From assembly GCA_030533445.1 (NCBI GenBank), contig CM060072.1, positions 24,015,109 through 24,079,108 of the forward strand: a stretch of DNA of 64,000 nt, read 5' to 3'. Positions within the stretch are counted from its first letter, which is position 1, and every line of letters begins with the position of its first letter. The notes beneath the pieces were generated by a model, which was not told where the DNA came from, made no database searches, and saw nothing but the letters and a program-made list of their open reading frames with translations. Made by a program: the position numbers and the translations under genes. Positions 42,801-53,835 of the stretch are shown one piece after another. The DNA is from Cyprinodon diabolis (taxonomy: Eukaryota; Chordata; Actinopteri; Cyprinodontiformes; Cyprinodontidae).

Positions 42801-45800
42801 AAGGTCGCATCACCAGCCTTCAATAAAACACAAAGGAAAAAGGGAAAGAATTAAAACACTAGATTTTCTATTTAGTTTAAAGAAGATTTAACATCAAATT
42901 TCTGTCCAATCTTTATCTTTTATTACAGTCATATATGGTTATACAAAAAAAATGTGGGAATCTTTTCTTTAAATAACCATGATTCAAACCTACAGTGGGT
43001 ACTTTCATATACACATGTGGACATAATTGTTACCACCCCTCATTTAATAAAAGAAAACCCCACAATTGTTAGAGAAAAAAAAAGAATCTGACAAAAGTAA
43101 TAATACATTTAAAAAAGTCTATAAAAATGAACAATTTAAGCATTGCTTTTGAACTATGAATATTTAGAAACAATTATACAAATTAAGAAACATACCAGGA
43201 TAAAAATGATGGTCCCTAGAAAATACTGAAAGTAATATGACTAAGGGATCACAGGTGTTCTATAGGGCTACAGTCACTAAAACCTCTTTCCCATTCAAAT
43301 TAGCAGGTTAATGGTTGTTTTTCAAACATGGGTTGACCAGCTTTTTGTTACCTTCCCATTGGGAAGTCCTAACCCCTCGCTGGCTTTATGTTTGGTGACA
43401 AAATCACGACGGGTTAGCGTTGATGATGTCACCAGTGCGACAGAAATCAGGAGAGTAAACAATGGAGAGCGACATGTAAGGAAGCCAGGGCGTAGTCAGT
43501 GTACTTTGTTTTGCTCTTTTATCTGTCCGAATCTCTCTCATCAGTGCTGCGCTGGATTTAAACTTTAGATAGATCCATATTTCAGGTATGGCTTAAGTGG
43601 GTGCCATCATCCTCCAACTACTTAGTCTTCTTCTTTATTGTTTTATAACAGGGAACTAAGGTCCAGTTACAGATTATATGACTTGTGTGATGCGAAAGAA
43701 GTGTTTCCATTTAAATTTTGTGAAATATATGCATTTTGGTTTGACTGGAAAACCATCTCACCGAAGCATAAAAACTTCTTATCGAACAACTTGAGTTTTT
43801 TTCAAAATTGCAGCGTTACAATTCACTGAATTTATTTTCAATTAGGGCAATTTGATGGTTAATGGAAATGCACCTAATGTGTTGTTTGATGATATGTTGT
43901 ATACCACACTTGGCAAAGACCAGAAGAAGTGAAGGAATTTTTATATCTAAAGGATTTTTTATATCTAAACATGTTAATGGTAAAGACTATACGATCTCCA
44001 TGCAGCTTGATAATTTCTGTGACAACAGCTGCACATATTATTCAGAATGTTTAGACCTATGGAACTGTAACAAACGCCCTGCAGGACGAAAATTGATGAC
44101 AAAACAAAGAGGTGGATAATATGAATGGAAACAATAGAGCCCAGACATATGCTGGTGAAGATTCGCAGTCATCCAGGTCATAGTCATTCCATAAAAGTAA
44201 AAAAAAAAACTACTGGACTTTGTTTACAAGCTTGATGACGTTTCGCTTCCCATCCACGAAGCATTTTTAATTCAAAATGTCAGAAATGGCATTGAGTTTG
44301 AGGCTTTATAGACTGGACCAAAAACAAAGCCTTGTTTTGGCTTTGTCTAACCCAAAACAAGGCTTTGTTTTTGGTCCACTCTATACACTTGGATACAACA
44401 ATGTTTAACTTTTTTGGAGAGCCCAGAAAAACTTCTTAAGAGATTAAAGGTGAACTTCAAGCTTAAGGAAGATCACTGTCAGATCGCACCATTCAATGCT
44501 GATTGAGCCAAAGTGGACTTAATGGGAAATAACAAAGAAGGACAAAATTGTTGGAAGCAAGTTCTAGAAAAGCCCCTGGAAGAAGGTCCTATGGACAGAT
44601 GAGACAAAAATCAAACTTTATCCCAAGCCACAGTAGCTCTATGTTCACAGATAGAAAAAAAGAAGCTATTATTCTGTTGAAGCATGGTAAAAAAAAGCTA
44701 TTTCTGACTTTTTTTATTTGTTTGTTTTCACAGAACTTTATTCATTATTACTTTCCAGATTACTCTAATTCAGGTCATTTCTGTGACCACTGTGGATTTT
44801 TCTTTCATTAAAGAATAGGTAGCAACAATCTTGTCCACATATGTAAATCAAACATAGCAGAAATAAATATAAATTTAAGATGATCTAGATTCTTTTTGGG
44901 CTAGTTTTAAAATTTAGCATCCAGATTTATAAACTGAAAAGAAAATAGTTCCCTTACATTTCTTTTTAAGACTTATTTCCATAAAACCACAAATTTATAT
45001 ATTTTTTTCAGGTTTTTTTAGTTTCCTGTCTCTCAACAGAGATCAAATTCATCCATGAGTTTAAGGAACAATATTCACTTTTACACTGTTTGCTTATGGC
45101 GTGTCGACTGTACATATGGGCTTAAAGATAATTTGCCTTTGGGCAGGTGATGTTGACCTAGTTTTCTTCAATGTTTCCAAAGTAAATATAAGCACTGAGT
45201 AAGAAGCATGCTTAGAAAGTGATCTGGTGGATTCCTACACATTTCTCCATTTTGAAAAAGTCATACTTTGGCAGTCTCAAAGATAGAAATGAGGAAAGGC
45301 AGTCAAGACACAAGGAGGGAGGAAAAAAAATTGAGGATGGGAGAATGAACATAGAAGAAAGAGGAATGCAAAGGAGTGAGATTGAAAGGATGAGGACAGG
45401 AAAACAAGAGACGGGACACAAGAAAGTACAGGAACATAGAAGAAAAGTAGAAAAAGTATGGTAAAAGGGAGGAGGAATTAACATTTTGGTAGTCTGAGGA
45501 AAGTTTTCCCGCAACCATTTCTATTCAAAATGGTTTTTATTCTCAATAGTGACTAGCGCCTAGAAAATAGTGAACTCTAATTTATATATTATATTATTAA
45601 GATTTTATAAGACAATTCCAGTGTGGGGAAATTTAAAAAAGTAGGTCAAATGAGGATTCAAGGGAAATCATAATGTTATGAATAAAAATTATGCCTATAA
45701 ATTTGGTTAAATCTGTGGTCATGAAATGGTACTCCATCGTCACGAAAGGGGTCGTAGAATGCAAAACCAGGTTTACATTGTCAGAGTTGTATAACAATTG

Positions 45801-48418
45801 TTCAGTGGGTGAAATGGACGTACAGAGAAGTTCAAACTCCATCGACACCTCCTTTCTCTCCAAAGCCAAACTCCCACCATAAAACAGGCAAATCCAAACA
45901 AAGCCCCACGTTGACGTAAACTCGGGGATGTTGCCTTATTTGGTTCTGGCCCATACTTTTGTTACACCCCACTTTAACAGACAGAGCAGCCCACTGGTTC
46001 ACTGGCCCAAGAACATGAATAGATGTCGCTAAGATGCAAGATACCAGTTTAGCTGTTTAGTCTACAGTTGGGTTTACTTCTACAAGAATTACAAAGCAGG
46101 TAGTTTCTCTATTGAAAATGACCCAGGGCCATGGGCGTAAATGCAGTGTTCCAGGCTGCATGGAGAAAGGGGAAATGTTTCAGTCTTCCCAAGGATCCTA
46201 AGACTCGACATGCATGGATTATTTTTGTCTATCAGAAGATCTCTGCAAAGTTTGATGCTCAGCTGTTCATTTGCTCTAAGCATTTTACAGAAGACAGTTT
46301 TCCAAATCTTGGACAGTTCAAAGAAGGATTTGCTAAATATAGCAATGCTAACATATCTATGGTGACCAAATATGGGTTCCAGAAATGGAGGACTCTTTGT
46401 TATTTTTTGAGGGGGTGGGGGGTTGTGCAAAAAGTAGGACATGTCCGGGAAAAAGAGGAAGTCTGGTCTTCCTACCATATCACAATTTTGAAGTTTCAGT
46501 GAGTGAGTGCTTGTTGCTATGCTGCATCTTTGGTCAACAGCTTCGCTCGTTGTAAACCAACCAATCAGTGCACAGATCATCTAAATATTCATGAGTATAC
46601 CATAAAAGGAATAAGACCTGTCGTTTCATTCTAGGGTTTTCAACCAGGCTTGCATTAGGGCTCATAGCAAATATGCCATTTTCAGCCCAACCAATGTTAC
46701 ACACCCACACAGACCTTAAGGACCAGCACCATATACCCTATATAATCAATCTATGACCCCCCACACAGACATAGATATTATTCCATTGTTTTAATTAGTC
46801 TCCCGCATAGGAGCACTTATTTGGCCTCACATTTCACTTTTTCCTCTAACAGAACCTTAGAAATGCAAAATTCTTGAAGTAATTTAATTGTATCCTCTTC
46901 AGCTCATGCTGAGACCTTGAAGCAATTAGGAGGACTTTTAAGTGACAATCAAGGCCATCAGTGCAACAACAGACAAACCAACCCCCCCTGCAAACATGAA
47001 CCAACTTCATATTAGAACTGAACCACATGCATAATTGTACCTGATGGATGACATAGATGGAGTAGTGTAGCTGCTGCCGTTGCAGGAATGGGTGCAGGTG
47101 ATGTAGGAGATAGAGGAGGTGCTTCTCCCGCTGGCGATGTGGAATGAGGATGGCTACGCTGTGCTTTGCCTTACAATATGAGGGCTCATACTCTCCCTCA
47201 GTCACTTCTTTGTTTTCATTCTCTACATCCTTAAGAGTCAGTGAAGGTTCAAAGGACAGCTTCGAAGCTCCTACTGAAGACGAAAGGTTTGGAAAATTAG
47301 GTACCATAGATAAAGTCTGGAAAGATATCTTTTCAATTTATTTAGATCAGACAAACTTACAACTATCAGGGAAACTTAGAAATCAAATTATAAGGTCATA
47401 CATTTACAACTTTGCCAAAACCGTGACTACATATAATGACATATCAAAATAGACTAAAAACTGAAATTATCTGAATGGCAAAATATGAGAGACAGGTAGA
47501 CCATGATGTGAAAATTTTTTAGACTTTTTCCACCTTCATTAAGCAAATCGGTAATGGGGGAAAAGATACATTTGCACTGGCTTCTATTAAAACAAAACAC
47601 CTTTTTGATTTGTCTTCTTTTGACCAAAAAAATATGTCTAAACATATTAGTTTTCTATTGGGACAAATTGTTTAAAGCTCTGGTCTTGCACTTTGTTCTT
47701 AATCCTTTTGTTAATTTGGATGTATGCCTGAACTGATCTTTATATTTAAAAAATGCAAAAAATCTTTTTTACATTTCATCCTAACAAAAAACTGGAACAT
47801 CATGACACAAAATTGGCAAGCAACTGTTCATAACTTTAATAGCCCTGCCAATACCCAGCAACCTCTGAGGGAAAGCTGGCCCAGTGTGTGATGCTGCTAC
47901 CACTGTATATTAGAGTAGCTCTAGTTTGATGACAAGTTGTTTTTTAACCACCCTTCGCTTTTGTATCATCTGATAAAATAGCCTCATTGTTTTACGTGTC
48001 AAACACCTGGCACTTTAACAGGCATGGAAACCCTTTTGGCAGCCATGTTATACCACTTTGGTGTTAAAAAGCACTGACCAAAATAAACTGCAAAAACCCA
48101 TGTAGCGAGGCAAAGATGTAATAGCATTTATCAAAATTACTAAGGAAGGTACTCACCTAACAGTGGAGATTCTTCTGGACACTCCTCTTTTTCTGCTGAA
48201 ATATTTAAACGACTGGTTTCTGCAGTCTGAGAGATTAATTTTTCCCTCAGTTTGTTTTCACTAATAATAGTTTGTGATGGAGCAAGGATAACATTAAAGG
48301 TTTTGTCAGTCTCCCCAGAAAAGGTGGTGATCCAAGCCAGCACCGACAACAAAAGACCAATCAGAACAAGATATTTGCCACGCCGTGAGACCTTTTTGAC
48401 GGCTGTGCACAAACCCAT
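39712..48418 (-). CDS. b4galt4: Beta-1,4-galactosyltransferase 4, six coding exons
   Basis: A Golgi type II membrane enzyme that transfers galactose from UDP-Gal to GlcNAc ends in beta-1,4 linkage (family knowledge; the mammalian enzyme also acts on 6-sulfated GlcNAc in keratan sulfate). The join on the minus strand is 48418-48157, 47273-47041, 42817-42630, 41278-41156, 41072-40968, 39847-39712: 1047 nt, 348 residues plus stop, close to the human 344. Residues 16-33 (YLVLIGLLLSVLAWITTF) form the signal anchor after a basic cytoplasmic stub. The catalytic core shows FNRAKLLNVGY (171-181), the metal-binding DVD (197-199), WGWGGEDDDLR (257-267) and TMVFH, which holds the Met and His metal ligands. 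All six exons join in phase with GT-AG borders. Choice of B4GALT4 over paralogues rests on sequence resemblance and on the ARHGAP31 neighbour. Confidence 0.94.
39848..40967. repeat. b4galt4 intron with hAT-like repeat ends
   Basis: At 40096 'tagagctgaaacaattaatc' and at 40363 'tagggctgggcgatatcat' both resemble left ends of hAT-derived non-autonomous repeats. Matching right ends were not found, so they are probably truncated. Confidence 0.45.
40968..41072 (-). CDS. b4galt4: b4galt4 coding exon 5
   Basis: It encodes VEQQKMKIVRPPADVARY and TMVFHKRDTGNQINKD, with the Met and His of MVFH that complete the metal site in the family. It is 105 nt. Confidence 0.95.
41156..41278 (-). CDS. b4galt4: b4galt4 coding exon 4 (WGWGGEDDD motif)
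   Basis: It encodes LRYKGYFGGVTAMTKDQFF and NNYWGWGGEDDDLRVR, the most conserved acceptor and donor binding segment of the family. It is only 123 nt with CAG|GCTG and AG|GTGAGA borders. Confidence 0.95.
42630..42817 (-). CDS. b4galt4: b4galt4 coding exon 3 (DVD motif)
   Basis: It encodes FNRAKLLNVGYLEAIKDF, CFIFHDVDLVPENDHNLY and HLVVGRNATGYK. The donor is chosen as AA|GTACGT, which gives a split Lys codon completed by exon 4. Confidence 0.95.
44140..44395. repeat. Palindrome-type repeat, partial copy
   Basis: It contains 'gaagattcgcagtcatccag', then 'gacgtttcgcttcccatcca' and 'aattcaaaatgtcagaaatg'. The same segments occur at 59690-60090, where they are arranged as two inverted arms. This copy also has an internal inverted repeat around 44325-44365 (AAACAAAGCCTTGTTTTGG and its complement). 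Confidence 0.65.
44410..44670 (+). pseudogene. Tc1-like transposase scrap
   Basis: The sequence keeps a WTDETKIKL-type catalytic segment (about 44593-44620) and a preceding 'aaggtgaacttcaagcttaa' region typical of Tc1 transposases. Frames are broken throughout. Confidence 0.6.
46120..46380 (+). pseudogene. THAP-domain remnant in b4galt4 intron
   Basis: One frame reads GRKCSVPGCMEKG, giving the Cys pair of a C2CH THAP zinc finger. After a one-base shift a second frame reads CFSLPKDPKTRHAWIIF, then FICSKHFTEDSF, giving the final Cys and His. Together they span a THAP domain, but no single frame contains all four ligands, and no gene continues. It is probably a transposon-derived fragment. Confidence 0.7.
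47041..47273 (-). CDS. b4galt4: b4galt4 coding exon 2
   Basis: It encodes the end of the stem and start of the catalytic domain: SVAILIPHRQREKHLLYLL and FLQRQQLHYSIYVIHQ. The acceptor is CTTCAG|TAGG and the donor CAG|GTACAA; 233 nt, phase 1 to 0. Confidence 0.95.
48157..48418 (-). CDS. b4galt4: b4galt4 coding exon 1 (cytoplasmic stub, membrane anchor, stem)
   Basis: It starts at ATG 48418 (MGLCTAVKKVSRRGK) and encodes the anchor and stem, ending CPEESPLLG split at the last codon, donor TTAG|GTGAGT. The exon continues 5' as untranslated sequence to an acceptor TTTTTACAG at about 48648, so the full exon is about 48157-48647. Confidence 0.92.
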
Positions 48419-49309
48419 GGCTCCGCCGACGTGATCGCAGTAGCAGAGAAAGTAGATTCCTTTATGCCTGGTTTAGGAGAATCCCATGCAGGAAAACACA
48501 GGGAGGGACACCGATGGTGAGAGCATCAGTGTTGAGTCGTCCCATGCTGGTGAACTTAACGAAGTCTTTACATATAAAGATTCAGTTAAAAAAAAAAAAG
48601 AAGGAAAATTCTCAGATCTGAAGTCCAACACAGGGACGCATCGACAACTGTAAAAAGATTAAAAGAAGAAGCAGGTTACTACATCAGAATGACATAAAAA
48701 AATACCCCCTCAAAGGGGTATTTTTTCCCAAAAGAAATACAATTTAAAATGACAAAGTTATTGATATGTTAAAAATGCATTTCTATTAAAACAAAAACAA
48801 AAAAAACACTTTTTTTGTCTCAGATCATCAACAACTTAAAGTAGAAGACAGATAAAATCAAAATAAAACAAGTAGTTTTTGAAGTAAACTTTATCCAATA
48901 AAGAAAAAATATTCCCAATACAACCTGGCAGGAACTGCCATCAAGCATTTGGATAGCTGGCAATGAGTGTGGTTTGGCATCACATCCCCATTTGATTTAA
49001 GTGGAGACTTTAATTAGGCCATTTCAAATCTGTTTTTATTTTTGACATGTCTAAAAATGGCTTTTAGACAGTTTTTAGTTAATGTCTAGACTGTATTTGA
49101 AATTCAGAACTTAATTTTATCTAATATGGTTAAAGATTTAATCTCAGTTTTATTTATGAATTAATAGCTTTAGCAACCATAATTAATCTTTTATAACTAA
49201 TCATGTTATTACATTTATATGTATGTACTGCCTTGCCATTTAAAGAAAAAATAAATTTCTCTGAAGAACTCTACATTTGTAAAATAAGATACCAAGTGCT
49301 ACAGTTCGA

Positions 49310-50440
49310 CTCCAGGCATGGACATCCAGGTGGACCCTTAGGTAAGGTCCTTAGTGCTTACTGGCCTACCTCAGGCATGAGTGAAACCACAAATACAAGA
49401 GCCATACCGGCTCGGATGTCGCCCGGGTTAACAAGGTCTGCGTCAGTTGCTAGGGAACCAGGGCAACTTGATGACAACTGGGCTACTGGAACAAGACATA
49501 CGTGGACTAGAGCAGAAAACTTGGACCTGCTACTATAAAAGCAACCCCAGTGAGAGAAGTTACATGCAGAGATTATGGGATATATGGATGCTTCAAAATC
49601 CATCATCGACACTGACAAAGAAACAACTCCTAGCTCAGTGTTCTAACATCCGCAAACGGCAGCTCCTATCACAACTAGAAATTGATGAGGTACAACTGAC
49701 ATGCTGCGGCAAGGGGGAGTCAGGACAAAAGGTCAGCAGGGAGATTTCATCATCATCCCAACACTCAGAGATTGGGCCCCAAGCCCCAATAACAACAACA
49801 AGCCCACTAAACGTAAGGGCGGCTGACCTATGACTGCAGATCTTAACCAAGCTGAACCCCCTAGTACGACGACCAAGACTGCCAAGGCTGAGTGACAGAG
49901 TACCCTCTGAAAGTCTTCTAGAAGATATAAATGCAGCACTACATACTATCCCTACTAAAGACATAACTGAGACCAATGAGCTGATCTACGCCACAGCTAC
50001 AGTGATCCTATAGATGCTTGGCTATAAGATAAACACCACAAAGAGCATTACCTCCCATGGAGGAGAAGGCTGGAGGCCAAGATCAAGGCAACACGAAGAG
50101 AGGTTAGTCAGCTCTCAGACTTACAGAAAGGTGTAGGGAAGAGGTTACCTAAGTACAACAAGCTGTCGATTCCTGAGGCTCTAGAAACTGCCAAACAAAG
50201 ACTTACCGTCCTGGCCACCCGCCTAAAGGGATACAAGAGAGATGCAGAAGCCAGGAGAATAAACCAGATTTTCTCCACCAACCCATCCAAAGTCTACTCA
50301 CAGTGGCAGGGTAATAATACAAGATCAGATCCACCCAGGGCTGAGACAGTACTGGAGGAACAAATGGGAGAAGAAGGCATCCCACAACACCAATGCTCAG
50401 TGGCTAGTGGATCTAAGAACAGATCACAGCAATCTCCCAG
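49310..50440 (+). mobile_element. Non-LTR retrotransposon remnant, region upstream of RT
   Basis: The translation gives TWTRAENLDLL, SYMQRLWDIWMLQNPSS, LTKKQLLAQCSNIRKRQLLS, and further on EDINAALHTIPTKDITETN and SQWQG. Several stops and shifts are present. I recognise the 'LAQCSNIRK' block from LINE polyproteins of fish and amphibians. The RT itself is missing here. Confidence 0.7.
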
Positions 50441-51579
50441 AACCTAGAATAGCCTTTTTTTAGTCCCAGTTTTAGTCCATGTTTTGCTCACAAGTTAAAA
50501 AATTAGTGCTCAGTCTAGTTTAATAATCTCCCGTTGGCTTTTAGGAGTAATTAAAACAACACAAATATTCTAATTCTTAAAGCTTTCAGGTTTGCCTCTC
50601 AAACCCATAGGAGGTCCACAGAAAGAAAAAGAACCATTACATTTTAATTTTGCAAAAGATCAGCCACCCAAGAAAAGACCAACCACATACAGAGAGGATG
50701 TACAGAATAACTCAGTTATCCAGGATTAATAGAGGAGAAACCGCAGGGATGTTCTTACTTATTTGATACTGATTACTTATCTTATTCATTTATCTTCATT
50801 TTGGTCCATTGAATATGTTTAAAAACTTAATTTCCATTACATCTTCCAAACTGAAACATCCAGAGAAGTGCTGTCTCATGTCATGGTGAGTTTTTATAAA
50901 ATCTACAGCCTCCTAGAAGGTCTGAATTGTTTAGCTGTTTTGTCAATTCTAAGAAAAACTAATAACATAATGAATGAAGCTTTTTAATGCTTACCCTATT
51001 ACCAAAAATTTATACACAGTGTGGTTTGCATGGATTTCTATTGCACTGGTTCCTGTATTTGTGCCAGTAATCCAGTAATAACTTATTAGTTTCCTATTGT
51101 TTAATTTACTTGAACTGCAAAAAATAATTAATGAACAAAGTTGTGAAATTCTTAGTTTAAAGTATATTTAAGATGCAAGTATTTTAGTAGGGCCCATTCT
51201 ACTTTAGTTCAATTCTCTAAAAATCACCAGAATGTACAAAATAATGTATATTGTGCGAAAAATGTTCCACATAACTACCGATCACTTATTGTTACTGAGT
51301 AACATTTATTGAGCTATAAAATTCCACATTTTGCCGCTTTGTTTCAGTTAAATCCTCTGAAAACCTCCAACCTATAGCTGCATCCATCCTCATCTAACCC
51401 TGACAGGGTTTCCTGTCCAAACTATTTCAAAATCTCCCCCCAAGGTTTGGTGAAAAGCTGGCAGCCCTGCAATAATTATATCAGAATTGTTAAAAAAAAA
51501 AAAAAAACTATCCAGAACTCCTCAATTGGAAACAATTCAGTTTCACCCGGTTTCATTTAGTAAAAAATATGATTTTAAT

Positions 51580-51661
51580 GAAACTTTGGCTATCCGATTA
51601 TTTATCGAAAAATAATTGACAGATTAATCAATTGCAAAATAATCTTTAGTTGCAGCCCTAG
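51580..51661. repeat. hAT-like terminal fragment
   Basis: It ends 'atctttagttgcagccctag', the complement of the common hAT-derived opening TAGGGCTGCAACTAAAGAT. No matching left end was found. Confidence 0.5.
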
Positions 51662-51884
51662 ATCCATGGATTATTATTCCTTATATTTACTCTTACTAGA
51701 AAAAAAGACATTTATCACTGTATTTTTCTCTTCATAACTTAAAACATTACATAAAAAAAAAAAAAAAATCAACATTTCAATGTACAATATGATTACAAAG
51801 ATATTTAAAAATCGGACTTTCTTCTTTATCTGATGGCACTCATCCGAATCAAACAGAAACATTAAAAAAAGAAACAGGTAGCTG

Positions 51885-53115
51885 ATTATATTTACCTATG
51901 TAGTTACTATAGCAACTAGCCAACATAGTTTCAAAAGTTATTGAATCAATCCTGCTAGACAGGATTTTAGAGGTTATTAATTCTAAAGATAGACTTATAA
52001 ATATAATAAGCAGAACTCTTTAGTATTTATGTGTTTCCTGGATGCATCAAAAGCATTTGATAGGGTAAATCACAGAAAACTATTCACAAAACTGACACAA
52101 AAAGGAGTACCAGAGTATATTGTTCGTTTTTTGAAGTACTGCTATACTCAGCAAACATTGCAGATTAAATGGGGGGAATGTGTCTTGGCTCCATTCAAAG
52201 TTAGTAATGGGGTGAGGCAGGGCAGGATTTTGTCCCCAGTTCTCTTTAACTTGTATCTGGATGAACAGTCACACAAGTTGAGAGCTTGTCATACTGGTTG
52301 TGTGGCTGGTGACTTGGTACTTAATCACCTGATGCATGCAGATATTTTTTTATAGATTATTTAGCCCTAGTACTGCTGGGTTACAGCAACTACTTAACAT
52401 CTGCTCTGAGTATGGTCTGGAACACGACATAAAGTACAATCCATCTAAATGTCTGATCATGATCTGTAGGAGTAAGGAAGATAGATCTACAGAATTTCCA
52501 GATTGTCTGCTGTCAAATACTGTGCTGAGTGTTACAAACAAAACAAAGTATCTTGGGCACATCATCACAGAAAATCTGTCAGACAATGATGATATCTGTA
52601 GACAATGTAGATTGTTGTATGCTCAAGCTAATACCCTTGCTCGTAAATTCGGTGCATGTACTGATAAAGTCAAAGTGGAACTGTTTAATGCATATTGTAC
52701 CTCTCTGCACAATGCTCACCTGTGGACTACATATAGAAAAATCAACCTGCAAAGGCTGCAGGTGGCCTATAATGATGCTATGCGGGTACTTTTGAAACGC
52801 CCAAAATGGTCCAGTGCAAGTGAGATGTTTGTCACAGCAAGAGTCAATAACCTACAAGCAATTTTACGAAACTTAATGTATAACTTTATTTGCAGGTTAA
52901 ATGCATCTGGAAACGATATTATTCTGTCACTTACTGATACCACACGTAGTGCAATCCGATATCAGTCCAAGCTGTGGAGACACTGGTATTCCTGTCTTCT
53001 TAAAGTTCCTATTTAGTCGATAATGGTACTTGTATTGTGCTTTTTATCATTAACTATTTTTATCTTATTTTATGTATGTATTTATTGGACCATGAGTCCG
53101 GAATAAAGTTTATCT
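51885..53115 (+). mobile_element. 5'-truncated LINE with reverse-transcriptase remnant
   Basis: Fragments in order are ANIVSKVIESILLDRILE, FLDASKAFDRVNHRKLF (RT motif with catalytic Asp), SNGVRQGRILSPVLFNLYLD, then a broken YADD region, then GLQQLLNICSEYGLEH and KTKYLGHIITENLSDNDD. The catalytic FADD/YADD box reads HAD followed by a frame break and stop, so the RT is dead. The 3' end is 'ggaataaagtttatctatct' followed by (TCTA)n, the typical LINE tail. Confidence 0.88.
52029..53016 (+). pseudogene. LINE reverse transcriptase, two broken frames
   Basis: The first frame (52029-52355) covers RT fingers and palm up to the Ala-Asp of the catalytic box, where the frame is lost (HADIFL then stop). 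The second frame (52336-53016) resumes with LFSPSTAGLQQLLN and runs through the thumb and C-terminal region to TAG. About one base is missing or added at 52340-52355. Confidence 0.88.
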
Positions 53116-53128
53116 ATCTATCCATCCA
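53108..53128. repeat. (TCTA)n/(TCCA)n LINE tail
   Basis: Tetranucleotide units directly after 'gaataaagttta' at the 3' end of the LINE. Confidence 0.75.
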
Positions 53129-53486
53129 TCTCCCGTATTTGTGCTATCGTTAAGAACTCATAAAAGTAAGGTCCTATTTTTGCCTCATTCAGCTTTATTT
53201 CCTCTCAGGTAGGCTATCCTTTTTTTTCTTAACAGACACATGCTAACTTCGGTTAGCTTGTCGTCAATTAAGCTACAAAACATTTGCCTTCACCATAGCA
53301 GAGTTGCTTATGTGTGCGACGGATGTAACATCCTAAGCATCAGCATCAAAGTATTTATAATTTAACATTCAAGCGAGATAATACACAGCTACCGAAACCA
53401 AACACCGGGTCCTCCAAACGGAGAAAAAATAGCCTTTCTATGAATAGAGCTAGATAAACGACTGTGAAAAGCTAAAATAACGTACC

Positions 53487-53835
53487 TTGCCTTTCAAGCA
53501 ACTTCTATCGCCAGCTATCATGAACAAACAAACCCACATCAGTTAAAACAACTACTTCCGCTCGGCGATCTTTCAAATTAAAATTAACGTCTCTTTCTTA
53601 CTTACAAAATTATCAGGTTTTAGTAATTATCCAAGAGTTATATTGCATTTTTCTTTGTCAGATTCATGTTACAACCTTATGCAGGTGCTCATAGAAATTG
53701 TATTTCGTAAATTGTAACGTGTAATTTCTAAACAGAAAAAGAATTATTTTTATTAAGTTACTCTCTGGATGACCGTGTTTTACGTTTCTTTGTGCACTTC
53801 CGGTTCATGTTTCAACAAAAAAATTTAATACTTGG
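53487..53835 (-). promoter_or_regulatory. b4galt4: Candidate b4galt4 promoter and non-coding first exon
   Basis: A first-exon donor (GCAAG|GTACG) at 53486 precedes, on the minus strand, a region with scattered CpGs and two ETS-type motifs: ACTTCCG at 53554-53560 and ACTTCCGG at 53796-53803. No TATA box is evident, as in housekeeping promoters. The start site is not fixed. The exon has no ATG leading into a long frame. Confidence 0.5.

Larger units (their letters stand above)
42993..44845 (+). mobile_element. Old Tc1-like element with nested insertions, in b4galt4 intron
   Basis: The left arm from CAGTGGGTACTTTCATATAC (42993) through 'acatgtggacataattgtta' matches, inverted, 44740-44845 (complement 'acatatgtggacaagattgt'), a decayed Tc1-type terminal repeat. 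Between them lie a transposase scrap at 44410-44670 and a separate repeat at 44140-44395. Confidence 0.65.
48647..53486 (-). other. b4galt4: b4galt4 first intron (5' UTR intron)
   Basis: The intron lies between a proposed non-coding exon (donor GCAAG|GTACG at 53486) and the exon bearing the start codon (acceptor TTTTTACAG at 48648). It is filled by LINE remnants at 49310-50440 and 51885-53115 and an hAT-like end near 51660. Confidence 0.6.

Noticed and set aside
45212..45514. Overlapping open frames on both strands, about 80-100 codons
   Set aside because: They come from a purine-rich strand (GAGGAAAG-type), which lacks stops by composition; no protein resemblance.
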